Source of the DNA: Pseudomonadota bacterium
Lineage (GTDB): Bacteria > Pseudomonadota > Gammaproteobacteria > Burkholderiales > Rhodocyclaceae
Length of the DNA stretch: 36,573 nucleotides
NCBI GenBank assembly: GCA_018262285.1
Contig: JAGTRX010000011.1
Location: forward strand, 1-36,573
Reading direction: 5' to 3'
Part shown: positions 1 through 11,032 of the stretch, one piece after another
Layout: the number at the start of each line of letters is the position of its first letter
Numbering within the stretch: the first letter of the stretch is position 1
Program-made: the position numbers and the translations under genes
The notes under the pieces: model-generated
What the model was told of the DNA's origin: nothing
Database searches by the model: none
The model's input: only the letters and a program-made list of their open reading frames with translations

Positions 1-186
1 AAACATTTGCGCCGCACTCGCATCGGAAATGGCGCTAACACCGCCGAAATACAGGGGCGAGAATTTATGTTCGGCCGAGAAGAAAGTGATCCGCGCCCCG
101 GCTTCCTTGGCAAAGGAGATCGCCCGTTTGACCGTTTCCTGGGAAAAGCGCGAACCGTCAGTTGGCACTAGAATGTGTTTGAACAT
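1..186 (-). CDS. Universal stress protein (UspA family), N-terminal part, cut by window edge
   Basis: The minus strand reads from an ATG at 186 to the window edge, giving 62 codons without a stop. The N-terminus (MFKHILVPTDGSRFSQETV) is the classic first beta-strand and loop of the Usp fold, with the Asp of PTDGS expected to contact nucleotide. An AAGGA ribosome site lies just before the ATG. The family comprises small cytoplasmic stress-induced proteins, often ATP-binding. The C-terminal half, with the usual ATP-binding glycine loop, lies outside the window, so nucleotide binding cannot be judged. The gene is separated by 24 bp from the stop of the efflux pump gene that reads towards it on the same strand, and could be co-transcribed with it. 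Confidence 0.85.
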   Translation of the reverse strand, partial: MFKHILVPTDGSRFSQETVKRAISFAKEAGARITFFSAEHKFSPLYFGGVSAISDASAAQMF

Positions 187-210
187 ATCAATCCTTTTGT
201 AACGGTGGAA

Positions 211-1752
211 TCAGTGCCCTACGCTGTTGGGATCGACTGTTCGCGCCGGCTTCGGAGATAGCCAGATGGAAAACGAGGCCACGAAAAAAACCAGCCCGAT
301 CACAATCATCAATTCATTGGTCGCCAGCATCAGGCTCTGGACGGACACCAGACCATCGACCAATGCGCTTTCCAGTCCGCGCGGCAAACCCGCTGTTGCC
401 AGCGCTTGCGCACCATCTCCGCTGGTTGCCACGATTCCGGCCAGCTCGGCATGGGCATAGGTGGTCTTGTCTTGCCAAACAGTGGCCACCAGCGAGGTTC
501 CAATTGCCCCTGCCAAGGTGCGAATAAAATTCATCAATCCCGAGGCCGAAGCCATTTCTTTTTCTTCAACCGCGCCCATGACAACGCCCAGCAATGGAAC
601 AAAGAAAAACGGAAAACCGAGACCCATGAAGAGCAGCGGAATGCTGATCTGCCAGTAAGTCATGTCAGTGGTCGCCCCGGAGCGCCACAGGGTAATCCCC
701 GCCAAAACGAGTACACCCAGAAAAACCAGCCAGCGTGGATCAACGCGCTCGGAGGCGTTGGCGGCGACGGGGGCAAAAAAGATCGACAGCGCGCCGCCCC
801 AGGCGACAACCAGGCCGGCCCAGGTCGGGGTATAGCCCATGTTGTACTGCAACCAGAGCGGCGTCAGCACATTGACGGCGAAGAAAGCACCGAAACCTAG
901 GGTCAGCACCAGCATGCAGGCCGAAAAACCGCGATGGCGGAAAACGCGCAAGTCGACGATAGGATGCTGCTCCGTCAGTTCCCAGATCAGGAACGCCGCA
1001 AAACCAATGGCGGCAACCACGGCAAGGATGCAAATCTTGTCGGAAGCAAACCAGTCAAGGTCTTTGCCTTCGTCGAGCATGATCTGCAAGGCGCCAACCC
1101 AGACGACCAGCAACAGGATGCCGACCCGGTCGACCGGGTTTTTCTCCAGCGGCAGTTCGTAGCGCTTGAGCATCATCCAGGCGATCCAGCCGATTGCCAG
1201 CGCCATCGGGACATTGATGTAAAAAACGGTAGCCCAGCCATGCTGGTCCGTCAGCCAGCCGCCCAGCACCGGGCCAATAATGGGGGCCAGCATCGTCGTC
1301 ATCGCCCACAGGCCCATCGCCGCCATCGCCTTCTCTTTCGGGAAAATGCGCAGCAAGAGGACTTGCGACAAGGCCATCAGTGGGCCACCGGTCATGCCCT
1401 GGAAGACGCGCATGACGATCAGCATGGTGAGCGACGTCGACAGGCCGCAGAACAGCGAGAAAACCCCGAAGAAAATCACCGACAGCACGAAGACCCGCAC
1501 CGCCCCGAACCGCGCCGACAGCCAGCCGGTGAGTGGCACGGTGATGGCCTCCGCTACCGCATAGGCGGTAATGATCCAGGTGCCCTGGCTCGTTCCGGCG
1601 CCAAGGCCGCCGGCCATGTTCGGCACGGTGACGTTGGCGATGGTCATGTTGAGCACGGCGATAAAATTAGCCATCGCCAGCACGATGGCGGCCAGCATTA
1701 ACATGCCGCCTTGCAAATGGGGCTGGCCGTTGTGTCCTACCGGATGTTCCAT
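211..1752 (-). CDS. emrB: DHA2-family MFS multidrug efflux permease (EmrB-like)
   Basis: A 513-residue inner-membrane proton antiporter, expected to have 14 membrane helices. Visible family marks are the motif-A loop after helix 2 (GWLSARFGAVRVF) and the antiporter motif in helix 5 (GPVLGGWLTDQHGW, followed by FYINVP), both typical of DHA2/EmrB pumps. The frame is open to 1842, but I choose the ATG at 1752. It gives a normal N-terminus (MEHPVGHNGQ), has a GGGAG purine stretch about 11 bases upstream, and begins 20 bp after the membrane-fusion gene ends. The longer version would add about 30 unlikely residues overlapping that gene. It is the last gene of the outer-membrane-factor / fusion-protein / pump operon. 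Substrate cannot be told from sequence; EmrAB relatives export hydrophobic drugs and uncouplers. Confidence 0.9.
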   Translation of the reverse strand: MEHPVGHNGQPHLQGGMLMLAAIVLAMANFIAVLNMTIANVTVPNMAGGLGAGTSQGTWIITAYAVAEAITVPLTGWLSARFGAVRVFVLSVIFFGVFSLFCGLSTSLTMLIVMRVFQGMTGGPLMALSQVLLLRIFPKEKAMAAMGLWAMTTMLAPIIGPVLGGWLTDQHGWATVFYINVPMALAIGWIAWMMLKRYELPLEKNPVDRVGILLLVVWVGALQIMLDEGKDLDWFASDKICILAVVAAIGFAAFLIWELTEQHPIVDLRVFRHRGFSACMLVLTLGFGAFFAVNVLTPLWLQYNMGYTPTWAGLVVAWGGALSIFFAPVAANASERVDPRWLVFLGVLVLAGITLWRSGATTDMTYWQISIPLLFMGLGFPFFFVPLLGVVMGAVEEKEMASASGLMNFIRTLAGAIGTSLVATVWQDKTTYAHAELAGIVATSGDGAQALATAGLPRGLESALVDGLVSVQSLMLATNELMIVIGLVFFVASFSIWLSPKPARTVDPNSVGH

Positions 1753-1771
1753 GCGCCTGCTGCTCCCGGAT

Positions 1772-2725
1772 TCAGGGTTGAGTACTGCGCAAATCGATGG
1801 TCGCGGCCATCGACAGCCCCACCCGCAGTGGTGATTTTTCAAGTTCCTGCGGGTTCAGCCGGATACGGACCGGCAGGCGCTGCACCACCTTGATCCAGTT
1901 GCCGGTGGCGTTCTGCGCCGGAATCACGGCAAAAGCAGAACCCGTTCCGCCGGAAAAACCTTCGACAAGCCCATTGAAGACGACATTTTTGCCATGCAGA
2001 TCGGAGACCAGTTTTACGGCCTGGCCGACGCGAACCTTTTCCAGTTCAACCTCCTTGAAATTGGCGTTGACGTACATTTCCTGCAGGGGCACGACGGAGA
2101 GTAGTGGCATGCTCGGCTGCACGCGCTGGCCAAGTTGAACCTGCCGGCGAGCCACCACACCGTCAATGGGGGAGCGGATCACGGTGCGTTCGAGATCGAC
2201 ATTGGCTTTTTCGACGCGCGCCTGCGCCAGGGCAATGGCGGCTTTGGCCGCTTCGATGGCCGAACGTGCTGTGGCCTGTCCGTTTTTGGCGCTAGTTAAT
2301 TCATCGCCGGAAACTGAACCGGAGCCAGCCAGTGCGGCGCGGCGTTTTAGGTCGATTTCGGAGCGTTCCAGATTCGAGGTCGCAGCCGCCAGTTGGGCTT
2401 GCGCCTGCGCTTTGCCGGCTTCGGCCTGCTTCAGGGCCAGTTTGGTATCGGTTGCATCGATTACGACCAGCGTCTCGCCCTTTTTAACTTTTTGGGTATC
2501 GACGGCGTGAATTTCCGCCACTTTGCCGTCGATTTCTGCCGTCACCAGCGCAATATCGGCGGCTGTATAGGCGTTATCGGTCGCAACATAGCGTGACCCC
2601 ACCGTTTTCCAGTAAAACCAGTATCCGCCAGCGGCAATGCACACCACCACGGCGAGCAGCAAAAACAACCCCGCCCGCTTTTTATTGTCGCTGCGCTCGA
2701 TCAATACATCATTCTGCAATTCCAT
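1772..2725 (-). CDS. emrA: Membrane-fusion protein of tripartite efflux system (HlyD/EmrA family)
   Basis: About 317 residues. One N-terminal membrane helix (residues 18-38) anchors it in the inner membrane. A lipoyl/barrel-sandwich half-motif (DNAYTAADIALVTAEIDGKV) follows, then an Ala/Gln-rich coiled coil (about 92-182), the second lipoyl half (VIRSPIDGVVARRQVQLGQ) and a beta-barrel domain. This order is diagnostic of EmrA/HlyD adaptors that bridge the pump and the outer-membrane channel. Three in-frame ATGs lie close together (2743, 2734, 2725). I favour 2725 because AAAGGA sits nine bases ahead of it. The ATG at 2743 directly abuts the TGA of the preceding gene, which would also give translational coupling. 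Its partners are the flanking channel and pump genes. Confidence 0.88.
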   Translation of the reverse strand: MELQNDVLIERSDNKKRAGLFLLLAVVVCIAAGGYWFYWKTVGSRYVATDNAYTAADIALVTAEIDGKVAEIHAVDTQKVKKGETLVVIDATDTKLALKQAEAGKAQAQAQLAAATSNLERSEIDLKRRAALAGSGSVSGDELTSAKNGQATARSAIEAAKAAIALAQARVEKANVDLERTVIRSPIDGVVARRQVQLGQRVQPSMPLLSVVPLQEMYVNANFKEVELEKVRVGQAVKLVSDLHGKNVVFNGLVEGFSGGTGSAFAVIPAQNATGNWIKVVQRLPVRIRLNPQELEKSPLRVGLSMAATIDLRSTQP

Positions 2726-2743
2726 TTTACTCATTCCTTTCAT

Positions 2744-4258
2744 TCAAACTCTTGAGATCCAGTCTGGGCAAGCGGCGTCATTTTTTTTTCCGGAAGGAGC
2801 GCCAGCCAAGCGATAGCCGCCGCCCAGTGCACGAACCGTCGCCACATCCAGAATCAGCGCCCGCGTCTGGATTTCCGTCAGCGCCCGTTGCGCCCCCAGC
2901 ATGCCGTCTTCGGCAGCAAGCACGTCCAGATAGTTTGACAAGCCGCCTTCATAGCGCTGATTGACGATACGATGCGCCTCGCGCGCCGAGGCGAAGGAAT
3001 CGCTGAGCGCCTTGAGCTGTTTGGCGAGTTGTTGGCGGCTGGCGGCGACATCGGAGACTTCGCGCAAAGCATTAATCAGCGTGGCGTTATAGCTGGCAAC
3101 CGCCAGATCGTATTCGCCAAAAGCCGCGTCGAGTTGCCCTTCCAGACGTTTGGTATTGAAAATGGGCAGTGAAATTGCCGGACCGAAATTTCCGACCATC
3201 GAGCCCGACTTGGTCAGCATGTTGAGACCGAGCGAATGCACGCCAACAAAGGCGAGTAGATTGACGTTCGGATAAAACTCAGCTTTGCGCTGTTCGATGC
3301 GGTGGCTTGCCGCTTCGGCACGCAGGCGAGCAGCGACAATGTCGGGGCGCCGCCCCAGCAGTTCCAGCGCCAATTCCTGCGGCAACCCACGCGCAGCCGC
3401 CAGATCGATTTTGGGTCGTTCAATGCTCAGACTACGATCAGGGTCAGCACCTACCAGGGCAGCAATGGCGTTCTTCTGCAAGGCAATGCGTTCTTCCAGA
3501 ATGGCGACCTCGGCCTCGACGCCAGCCAGCCTGGACTCGACCTGCCGCACACTGCCGAGCGTCTCCAGCCCGTGCCGGTGACGATTGCGGAATAGATCAG
3601 CCGTCCTGGCGCGCACCTTCAAAGCTGCCATCGCCGTATCGTGCGCCTTGTGCAGATGCGCCAGCTCCGCGTAGGCAAAGCTGACGGCAGACGACAGGAT
3701 GAGCTTGGTCTGCGCGAGTTCGGCCTGCATGGACTCCTGCTCGTTCAGGGCAGAATTGAGAGCAGATTTGTTTTTGCCCCAGAAATCGAGTTCCCAGCCG
3801 AAATCAAGGGTCACCCGGCCATAATCGTTCCAGCCTTTTGGGGTGGCGGGTGGGGGTGGTGAGAGAAAGTTGTAGCTTTGCCGTTGTTCGCTGACCGAAG
3901 CGTTCAGCCCGACTTGCGGCAAACGGGAGCCTTCCGAAATCTGTACTCCTGCACCGGCTAGCCGCAGTCGCGCCCGTGCAATCGCCAGGTTTGGCGAGTT
4001 TTTCAGGGCCTCGTCGATCAAGGCGTCGAGTTGGGTGTCGCCATAACCGCGCCACCATGCTTCTTGCGGCCATTGCGCCTGCGATCCGGCCAGTGACTGC
4101 GCATGCTGGAGCTGACCAATCTCCTTGATTTCACCTGCAGGCTTAAATGGCGGAACAATGGCGCAGCCTTGCAAGGCCAATGCCATTATGAAGAACAAGA
4201 GCGCGTGACGCCCTGGATTGTTTTGCAACAATTTGCTTTTCAATCTTGCAATAGCCAT
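2744..4258 (-). CDS. Outer-membrane efflux lipoprotein (NodT/OprM-type TolC factor)
   Basis: 504 residues. The signal peptide ends in a lipobox (ALQGC, Cys32) with Ala at +2, which predicts lipidation and outer-membrane sorting. Two outer-membrane efflux repeats follow (about 65-270 and 285-475), with typical motifs such as QEAWWRGYGDTQLDALIDEA and ELLGRRPDIVAARLRAEAA. It should form the trimeric exit duct for the EmrAB-like pump encoded just downstream. It is the first gene of the operon, reading away from the tetR gene. The C-terminus is odd: a run of nine adenines (on the coding strand) encodes Lys-Lys in an unusual 18-residue tail after the normal family end; see findings. The start at 4258 has AGGGCGG about six bases upstream. 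Confidence 0.9.
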   Translation of the reverse strand: MAIARLKSKLLQNNPGRHALLFFIMALALQGCAIVPPFKPAGEIKEIGQLQHAQSLAGSQAQWPQEAWWRGYGDTQLDALIDEALKNSPNLAIARARLRLAGAGVQISEGSRLPQVGLNASVSEQRQSYNFLSPPPPATPKGWNDYGRVTLDFGWELDFWGKNKSALNSALNEQESMQAELAQTKLILSSAVSFAYAELAHLHKAHDTAMAALKVRARTADLFRNRHRHGLETLGSVRQVESRLAGVEAEVAILEERIALQKNAIAALVGADPDRSLSIERPKIDLAAARGLPQELALELLGRRPDIVAARLRAEAASHRIEQRKAEFYPNVNLLAFVGVHSLGLNMLTKSGSMVGNFGPAISLPIFNTKRLEGQLDAAFGEYDLAVASYNATLINALREVSDVAASRQQLAKQLKALSDSFASAREAHRIVNQRYEGGLSNYLDVLAAEDGMLGAQRALTEIQTRALILDVATVRALGGGYRLAGAPSGKKNDAACPDWISRV

Positions 4259-4300
4259 CGCATGCCGCCCTATAAGTAAACCGTAGGGGCTACTTTATAA

Positions 4301-4323
4301 CTTGACAATTTCCCGGTGTCAAG
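4301..4323. promoter_or_regulatory. Probable TetR operator: 7-bp inverted repeat in the divergent efflux/tetR promoter
   Basis: CTTGACA (4301-4307) and TGTCAAG (4317-4323) form a perfect inverted repeat around a nine-base spacer. It lies between the divergently read outer-membrane-factor gene (start 4258) and tetR gene (start 4361). The left arm contains a consensus -35 hexamer TTGACA on the plus strand, and the complementary TTGTCA serves the minus strand, where a weak -10 (TACGGT, 4280-4285) is spaced by 17. A bound TetR dimer here would block the efflux promoter and probably its own. Symmetry and position are seen; binding is inferred. Confidence 0.6.
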
Positions 4324-4360
4324 CAAAACTGCACTAATTGGTATACTTATGAGGTGGCGC

Positions 4361-5002
4361 ATGAGAAAGAAAACCGACGAGAAGCGGCAGTCGATCATTG
4401 ATGCTGCAAACAAGCTCTTTCGCGAACACGGTTTCGAAAAGAGCTCAATGGTTGAAATCAACGAGCGCGCCGGCTGCTCCAAGCGCACGCTGTATAGCTA
4501 TTTCCCGTCAAAAGAGGTTTTGTTCGTCGAAGCGATGACCGATCTGGCCGAGCACTACATGGACGACATATTCTCTTGCCTGAACAAGCCCAAGGACGAC
4601 CCCAGGAAAGCGCTAACCACGCTTGGCATCAATGCGCTCCAGCTGATTTGTTCGCCACGCATGCTGGCCTCCCGCCGCCTGCTGATCGCCGAAGCCGAAC
4701 GATCCGGTATCGGCAAGCTGCTCTACGAAAACATCATGGGATGGCAGCAGAAAATCACCAATTATTTCGCGCTCGCCATGCAGGAAGGCATGCTGCGGCA
4801 AAGCGATCCGGCGCTGGCTACAGCGCAATTCCGGGGCTTGATCGAAGCGGAATGTTATGAGCCCTGCCTGCTGGCTGTTCGCGAAACGCCACTCGATAAA
4901 GAAACGATCAACGTGGTTGTCGAGCGCGCAGTCAGTGCATTTTTACGCCTTTACGAACCCGAATCCGATAAAACGCCCGCCCGAAAGCCGGACTCGAACT
5001 GA
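4361..5002 (+). CDS. TetR/AcrR-family transcriptional repressor of the adjacent efflux operon
   Basis: 213 residues. The N-terminal three-helix DNA-binding domain contains the usual TetR pattern (RQSIIDAANKLFREHGFEKSSM, then the recognition helix CSKRTLYSYFPSKEVLF). The rest is an all-helical ligand-binding and dimerisation domain resembling the AcrR C-terminal type. I choose the ATG at 4361 because GAGGTGG lies just upstream. An in-frame ATG at 4349 and a GTG at 4316 would place coding sequence over the TATACT element and the operator. Divergent placement against a drug-efflux operon, with an inverted repeat between them, strongly suggests local repression relieved by a pump substrate. The inducer is unknown. 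Confidence 0.88.
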   Translation: MRKKTDEKRQSIIDAANKLFREHGFEKSSMVEINERAGCSKRTLYSYFPSKEVLFVEAMTDLAEHYMDDIFSCLNKPKDDPRKALTTLGINALQLICSPRMLASRRLLIAEAERSGIGKLLYENIMGWQQKITNYFALAMQEGMLRQSDPALATAQFRGLIEAECYEPCLLAVRETPLDKETINVVVERAVSAFLRLYEPESDKTPARKPDSN

Positions 5003-5026
5003 GGTTCGCCACCCTCGCGCGTTCGA

Positions 5027-7507
<2,481 letters not shown>

Positions 7508-7508
<1 letters not shown>

Positions 7509-8509
7509 CAGAAGGTACTCCCAGCTTTCTGCTGGTGCCCCTCCAGCGTATCGAGCAAGGTGCGGAAAGGCGCCAGTTCGTCGTAGCGGCTGGCAGTACG
7601 GTGGGCGTAGGCCAGAAAGCGCGGCAGGTCGGCGAGATAGCGATCCTTGCCGTCGCGGTAATTGAGGCGGCAGAAAATGCCCAGCACTTTCAGGTGGCGT
7701 TGCAGACCCATCAGTTCGTAGTGACGCCAGAAAACAGCGAAGTCTTCCGGCACCGGCAGGCTGGCGGCACGTGCTTGTTGCCAGTAGCGCGCCACCCAGT
7801 CAAGTTCGCGCTCTTCGTCCCAGGAAATGAAGGCGTCACGAAAGAGTGAAACAACGTCGTAGGTGATGGGGCCGTAAACCGCATCCTGAAAATCAAGAAT
7901 GCCGGGGTTGGGCTCGCCAAGCATCAGGTTGCGTGGCATGTAGTCGCGGTGCACGAAAACCGCTGGCTGGGCGAGGGCATTGTCGATCAACAACTGGAAA
8001 GTGGACTCGAGCACTTTTTGTTGTTCGTCGCTCAATTTAATGTCGAGGTGGCGCTGCAGGAACCAGTCGGGAAACAGATCGAGTTCGCGCTTGAGCAAAG
8101 CGTGGTCGTAGGAAGGTAATATGCCGGGCGTTGAGGACTGTTGCCACGCGATAAGCGCCGCGATGGCGTCGGCAAACAGCGCGTCAGCGCGCTGGTCGTC
8201 GCTTTGCAGGGTTTCGAGATACAGCGCATTGCCGAGGTCGGTGAGCAAAAGGAAACCGTGCTCATGATCCTCAAACAACACGCGCGGGGCGTTGAGCCCG
8301 GCTTCCTCGAGCAGGCGGGCGACGGCGACGAAGGGGTGGCAATCTTCTTTTTCCGGCGGCGCGTCCATCAGGATGCGGGTTTCGCCGTTCGGCAAGGTCA
8401 GGCGAAAATAGCGGCGAAAGCTGGCGTCAGCCGAGGCTGGGGTAATTTGAACGGACTGACCGGGAAAACGTTCGGCTACCCAGTCGTGAATAAGTTGGTC
8501 TCGCAGCAT
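7508..8509 (-). CDS. amgK: Anomeric MurNAc/GlcNAc kinase (AmgK-like, aminoglycoside phosphotransferase fold)
   Basis: 333 residues of the APH/choline-kinase fold. The catalytic Brenner motif is VFVHRDYMPRNLML (Asp199, Asn204) and the metal-binding motif is ILDFQDAVYGPITYDVVSL (Asp216/Asp219). Early residues SADASFRRYFRL match the glycine/serine-rich nucleotide loop of AmgK. AmgK phosphorylates the anomeric hydroxyl of MurNAc and GlcNAc in the cytosol, feeding MurU two genes downstream and bypassing de novo UDP-MurNAc synthesis, a route linked to fosfomycin tolerance in pseudomonads. The frame is open to 8842, but the ATG at 8509 (MLRDQLIHDWVAERF) is preferred because the longer version runs into the divergent lptD gene. 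The divergent amgK-lptD arrangement is common in beta- and gammaproteobacteria. Confidence 0.88.
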
Positions 8510-8588
8510 GCGGCTTCCCAGTTCGATGTAAAATGCCCGAATTCTAACATTGGCACTCCGGTTATCCGGGGTGTCGGCTCCTTGCCCG

Positions 8589-11027
8589 ATGATCCTGCGT
8601 CGCCGTCCGCTTGCCGTGCTGCTCTGTTGCCTGTTCGCCAAGGCACAGGCCGAGCCGTCGACTGCGCCGCCGCTTGCCGACCCGCAGCTTAAATTGCGGG
8701 TGGAACGCAAGTTTTTGTCCATCCTGCCGAAAGGCTTGGCGGGTGACAAGGATGCCCCCGTGCCGGCCTTTCTCATGGCTGACCAGATTGAGGGGCGGAC
8801 AGAATCGGAAACGCAGGCGGAGGGCAATGTCGAGTTTCGCAAAATGGGTTCGCAGCTCTTTGCTGACCGTGTGACCTACCAGCCGCTGAGCGACGAGGTG
8901 GATGCGGTGGGCAATGTTCGTCTGTTGCAGTTCGAGGACGAGATGCGTGGCCCCCATCTGCACCTGAAGGTCTCCGAACAGGTTGGTTTTTTTGAAGAGG
9001 TTGATTACAAGGTCAAGCGCGAGATAACCAGTAACGTCTATGGCAGCACTGCCGTAGTGGCGACGGTTGCTGACGGTGTGGCTTACAGCAATACGCCCAT
9101 GATGATCAATGTGCCGATGACCTACGGATTAATTGCGTCCACGCCGCCCCGGCGGCCGACCGAGGCGCAGGGGCATGCGAAAAGAATCGATTTTGAGGGC
9201 GAGAACCAGTTGCGCATGAAGGAGACCACCTATTCAACCTGTCAGCCGGGGCGTCCGGACTGGTATATGCGTGCCAGGGAGGTCCACCTCGATTACGATA
9301 GAGAAGTGGGTGACATGAGCAGCGGTACGCTCTACTTCAAGGAAATGCCCATTTTTTATTTCCCCTGGGCTTCCTTTTCATTGAATAGCAAGCGTAAATC
9401 GGGCTTCCTGACGCCAACCTTCTCGACGTCGACCAAGACAGGCTTTGACGTTACCTTGCCGTATTACTGGAATTTGGCGCCTAATTACGATGTGACCTTC
9501 TATCCGCGCGAAATTTCCAAGCGCGGTTTTCAATTGGGCGCAGATTCCCGCTATCTCGGCCATCTCTACAGTGGCGAAGCGCGCGTCGAATATTTGCCCA
9601 ATGACAAGGAGGCCGATCGTAGTCGCTATGCCTATAGTTGGAATCATACCCATAATCTGGGGCGCGGGCTGACGGCTTCGGTGAGTTGGAATGGCGTCTC
9701 CGACGTCAATTACTGGACTGACCTGTCGTCGCGTTTGATGCAAACGACGCAAACATTGTTGCCGCGTCAACTGACGCTCGGTTATGCCCCCGGTTCCTGG
9801 TGGTCGGCTAGCGCCACTTGGTTACGCTATCAAACCCTGCAGACGGTGGCGCAGCCTTATTTTCTCGAGCCGCAAATCAATTTTTCCGGGCGTCTGCCCA
9901 ATCTTTACAAGACTGATTTCAGCCTGACTGGGCAATACAGCCAATTTACCCATCCGACGATGACGGAAGGCAAGCGCACTTTTGTCTATCCTGAGCTGTC
10001 TTTGCCACTCTACTACCCGGCATTCAACATTACACCCAAGATCGGCCTGCACACCACACAATACAGCCTGACGCGGCGAACCGAAATGGAGAGGCCAGGC
10101 AGCATTAGTCGGGTTGTTCCCACCTTTACGGTCGATTCATCGGTCGTCTTTGAACGCGAGACGAAATGGATGGGGCTTGATCACATCCAGACCCTGGAGC
10201 CGAGACTGTATTACGTCAATATTCCCTATCGCAACCAAGAGGCGATTCCGGTCTTTGATACTGCAGTCACTGACTTCAATTCGGCCCAGATCTTCACTGA
10301 GAACCGCTATTCTGGCTACGACCGCATCAATGACGCCAATCAATTGACGGCTGCGGTGACGACGCGTTACCTGGATGCCAACAGCGGGGTCGAGCGCTTC
10401 AAGGCCATGATCGGCCAGCGCTATTATTTGCGCAATCCGCGGGTTTCCCTGCCGGGCGAGACGATTTTGCCCAAGACGTATTCAAACACGCTGGCCGCCT
10501 TCAACGGTCTGGTGTGGAACAAGACCTATGTCGATTCGGCTTGGGAATACAACAATCACCAAGGGCGTACTGACCGCTTCTCGATTGGTGTGCGTCATCA
10601 GCCGGACGAAGCCAAGGTCATCAGCGCCAGCTATCGCTATGTACGCAGCGGCATTGGCGGTACGACTGAGCCGGTCAGCCAGATTGACATTGCCGGTCAG
10701 TGGCCGCTGTCGCCGCGCTGGTATGCGGTGGGTCGATACAACTACTCGACGCGTGACAAGAAATTGCTGGAAGCCATCGCCGGGCTCGAATACAACTCTG
10801 GCTGCTGGTCGGCGCGTTTTGTCGCGCAGCGTCTGCAGGCTTTGCCGAATGCTTACGGATTGCCCGGTGTGGCCGGCAAGCCCAACACCACTTTCTTCTT
10901 CCAGCTTGAACTCAACGATTTTGCCAGTATCGGCTCCAATCCCATCCAATTGCTGCGTCGAAGCATTCCCGGCTTTGGCAAGGTCAATCAATTGCCCACC
11001 AGTGGCAGCCTTCTCACCAGCGAGTGA
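8589..11027 (+). CDS. lptD: LPS-assembly protein LptD (OstA/Imp)
   Basis: 812 residues. The signal peptide is cleaved after AKAQA (about residue 21). A periplasmic LptA-like beta-jellyroll domain (about 60-160) is followed by the large 26-strand outer-membrane barrel (about 230-800), with repeated Tyr-rich alternating strands and signatures such as FKEMPIFYFPWASFSL and SKRKSGFLTPTF. LptD with lipoprotein LptE inserts lipopolysaccharide into the outer leaflet. The mature chain has only two cysteines, Cys218 and Cys739, equivalent to one of the two disulfides of the E. coli protein. The frame opens at 8550, but the ATG at 8589 begins a proper signal peptide (MILRRRPLAVLLCC). The ribosome site is weak. 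It is the first gene of lptD-surA-pdxA-rsmA. Confidence 0.95.
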   Translation: MILRRRPLAVLLCCLFAKAQAEPSTAPPLADPQLKLRVERKFLSILPKGLAGDKDAPVPAFLMADQIEGRTESETQAEGNVEFRKMGSQLFADRVTYQPLSDEVDAVGNVRLLQFEDEMRGPHLHLKVSEQVGFFEEVDYKVKREITSNVYGSTAVVATVADGVAYSNTPMMINVPMTYGLIASTPPRRPTEAQGHAKRIDFEGENQLRMKETTYSTCQPGRPDWYMRAREVHLDYDREVGDMSSGTLYFKEMPIFYFPWASFSLNSKRKSGFLTPTFSTSTKTGFDVTLPYYWNLAPNYDVTFYPREISKRGFQLGADSRYLGHLYSGEARVEYLPNDKEADRSRYAYSWNHTHNLGRGLTASVSWNGVSDVNYWTDLSSRLMQTTQTLLPRQLTLGYAPGSWWSASATWLRYQTLQTVAQPYFLEPQINFSGRLPNLYKTDFSLTGQYSQFTHPTMTEGKRTFVYPELSLPLYYPAFNITPKIGLHTTQYSLTRRTEMERPGSISRVVPTFTVDSSVVFERETKWMGLDHIQTLEPRLYYVNIPYRNQEAIPVFDTAVTDFNSAQIFTENRYSGYDRINDANQLTAAVTTRYLDANSGVERFKAMIGQRYYLRNPRVSLPGETILPKTYSNTLAAFNGLVWNKTYVDSAWEYNNHQGRTDRFSIGVRHQPDEAKVISASYRYVRSGIGGTTEPVSQIDIAGQWPLSPRWYAVGRYNYSTRDKKLLEAIAGLEYNSGCWSARFVAQRLQALPNAYGLPGVAGKPNTTFFFQLELNDFASIGSNPIQLLRRSIPGFGKVNQLPTSGSLLTSE

Positions 11028-11032
11028 TTTCC

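Noticed and set aside
4316-4360. Longer TetR starts at GTG 4316 or ATG 4349
   Set aside because: These would put coding sequence over the operator arm and promoter-like TATACT, and only the ATG at 4361 has a well-placed GAGGTGG.
8546-8564. TGGCAC-N5-TTAT resembling a sigma-54 promoter before lptD
   Set aside because: The -12 GC of the sigma-54 consensus is replaced by AT, and lptD is an essential housekeeping gene not expected to depend on sigma-54.
8510-8842. N-terminal extension of amgK to 8842
   Set aside because: It would run antisense through the lptD signal sequence and adds low-complexity residues not seen in the kinase family.
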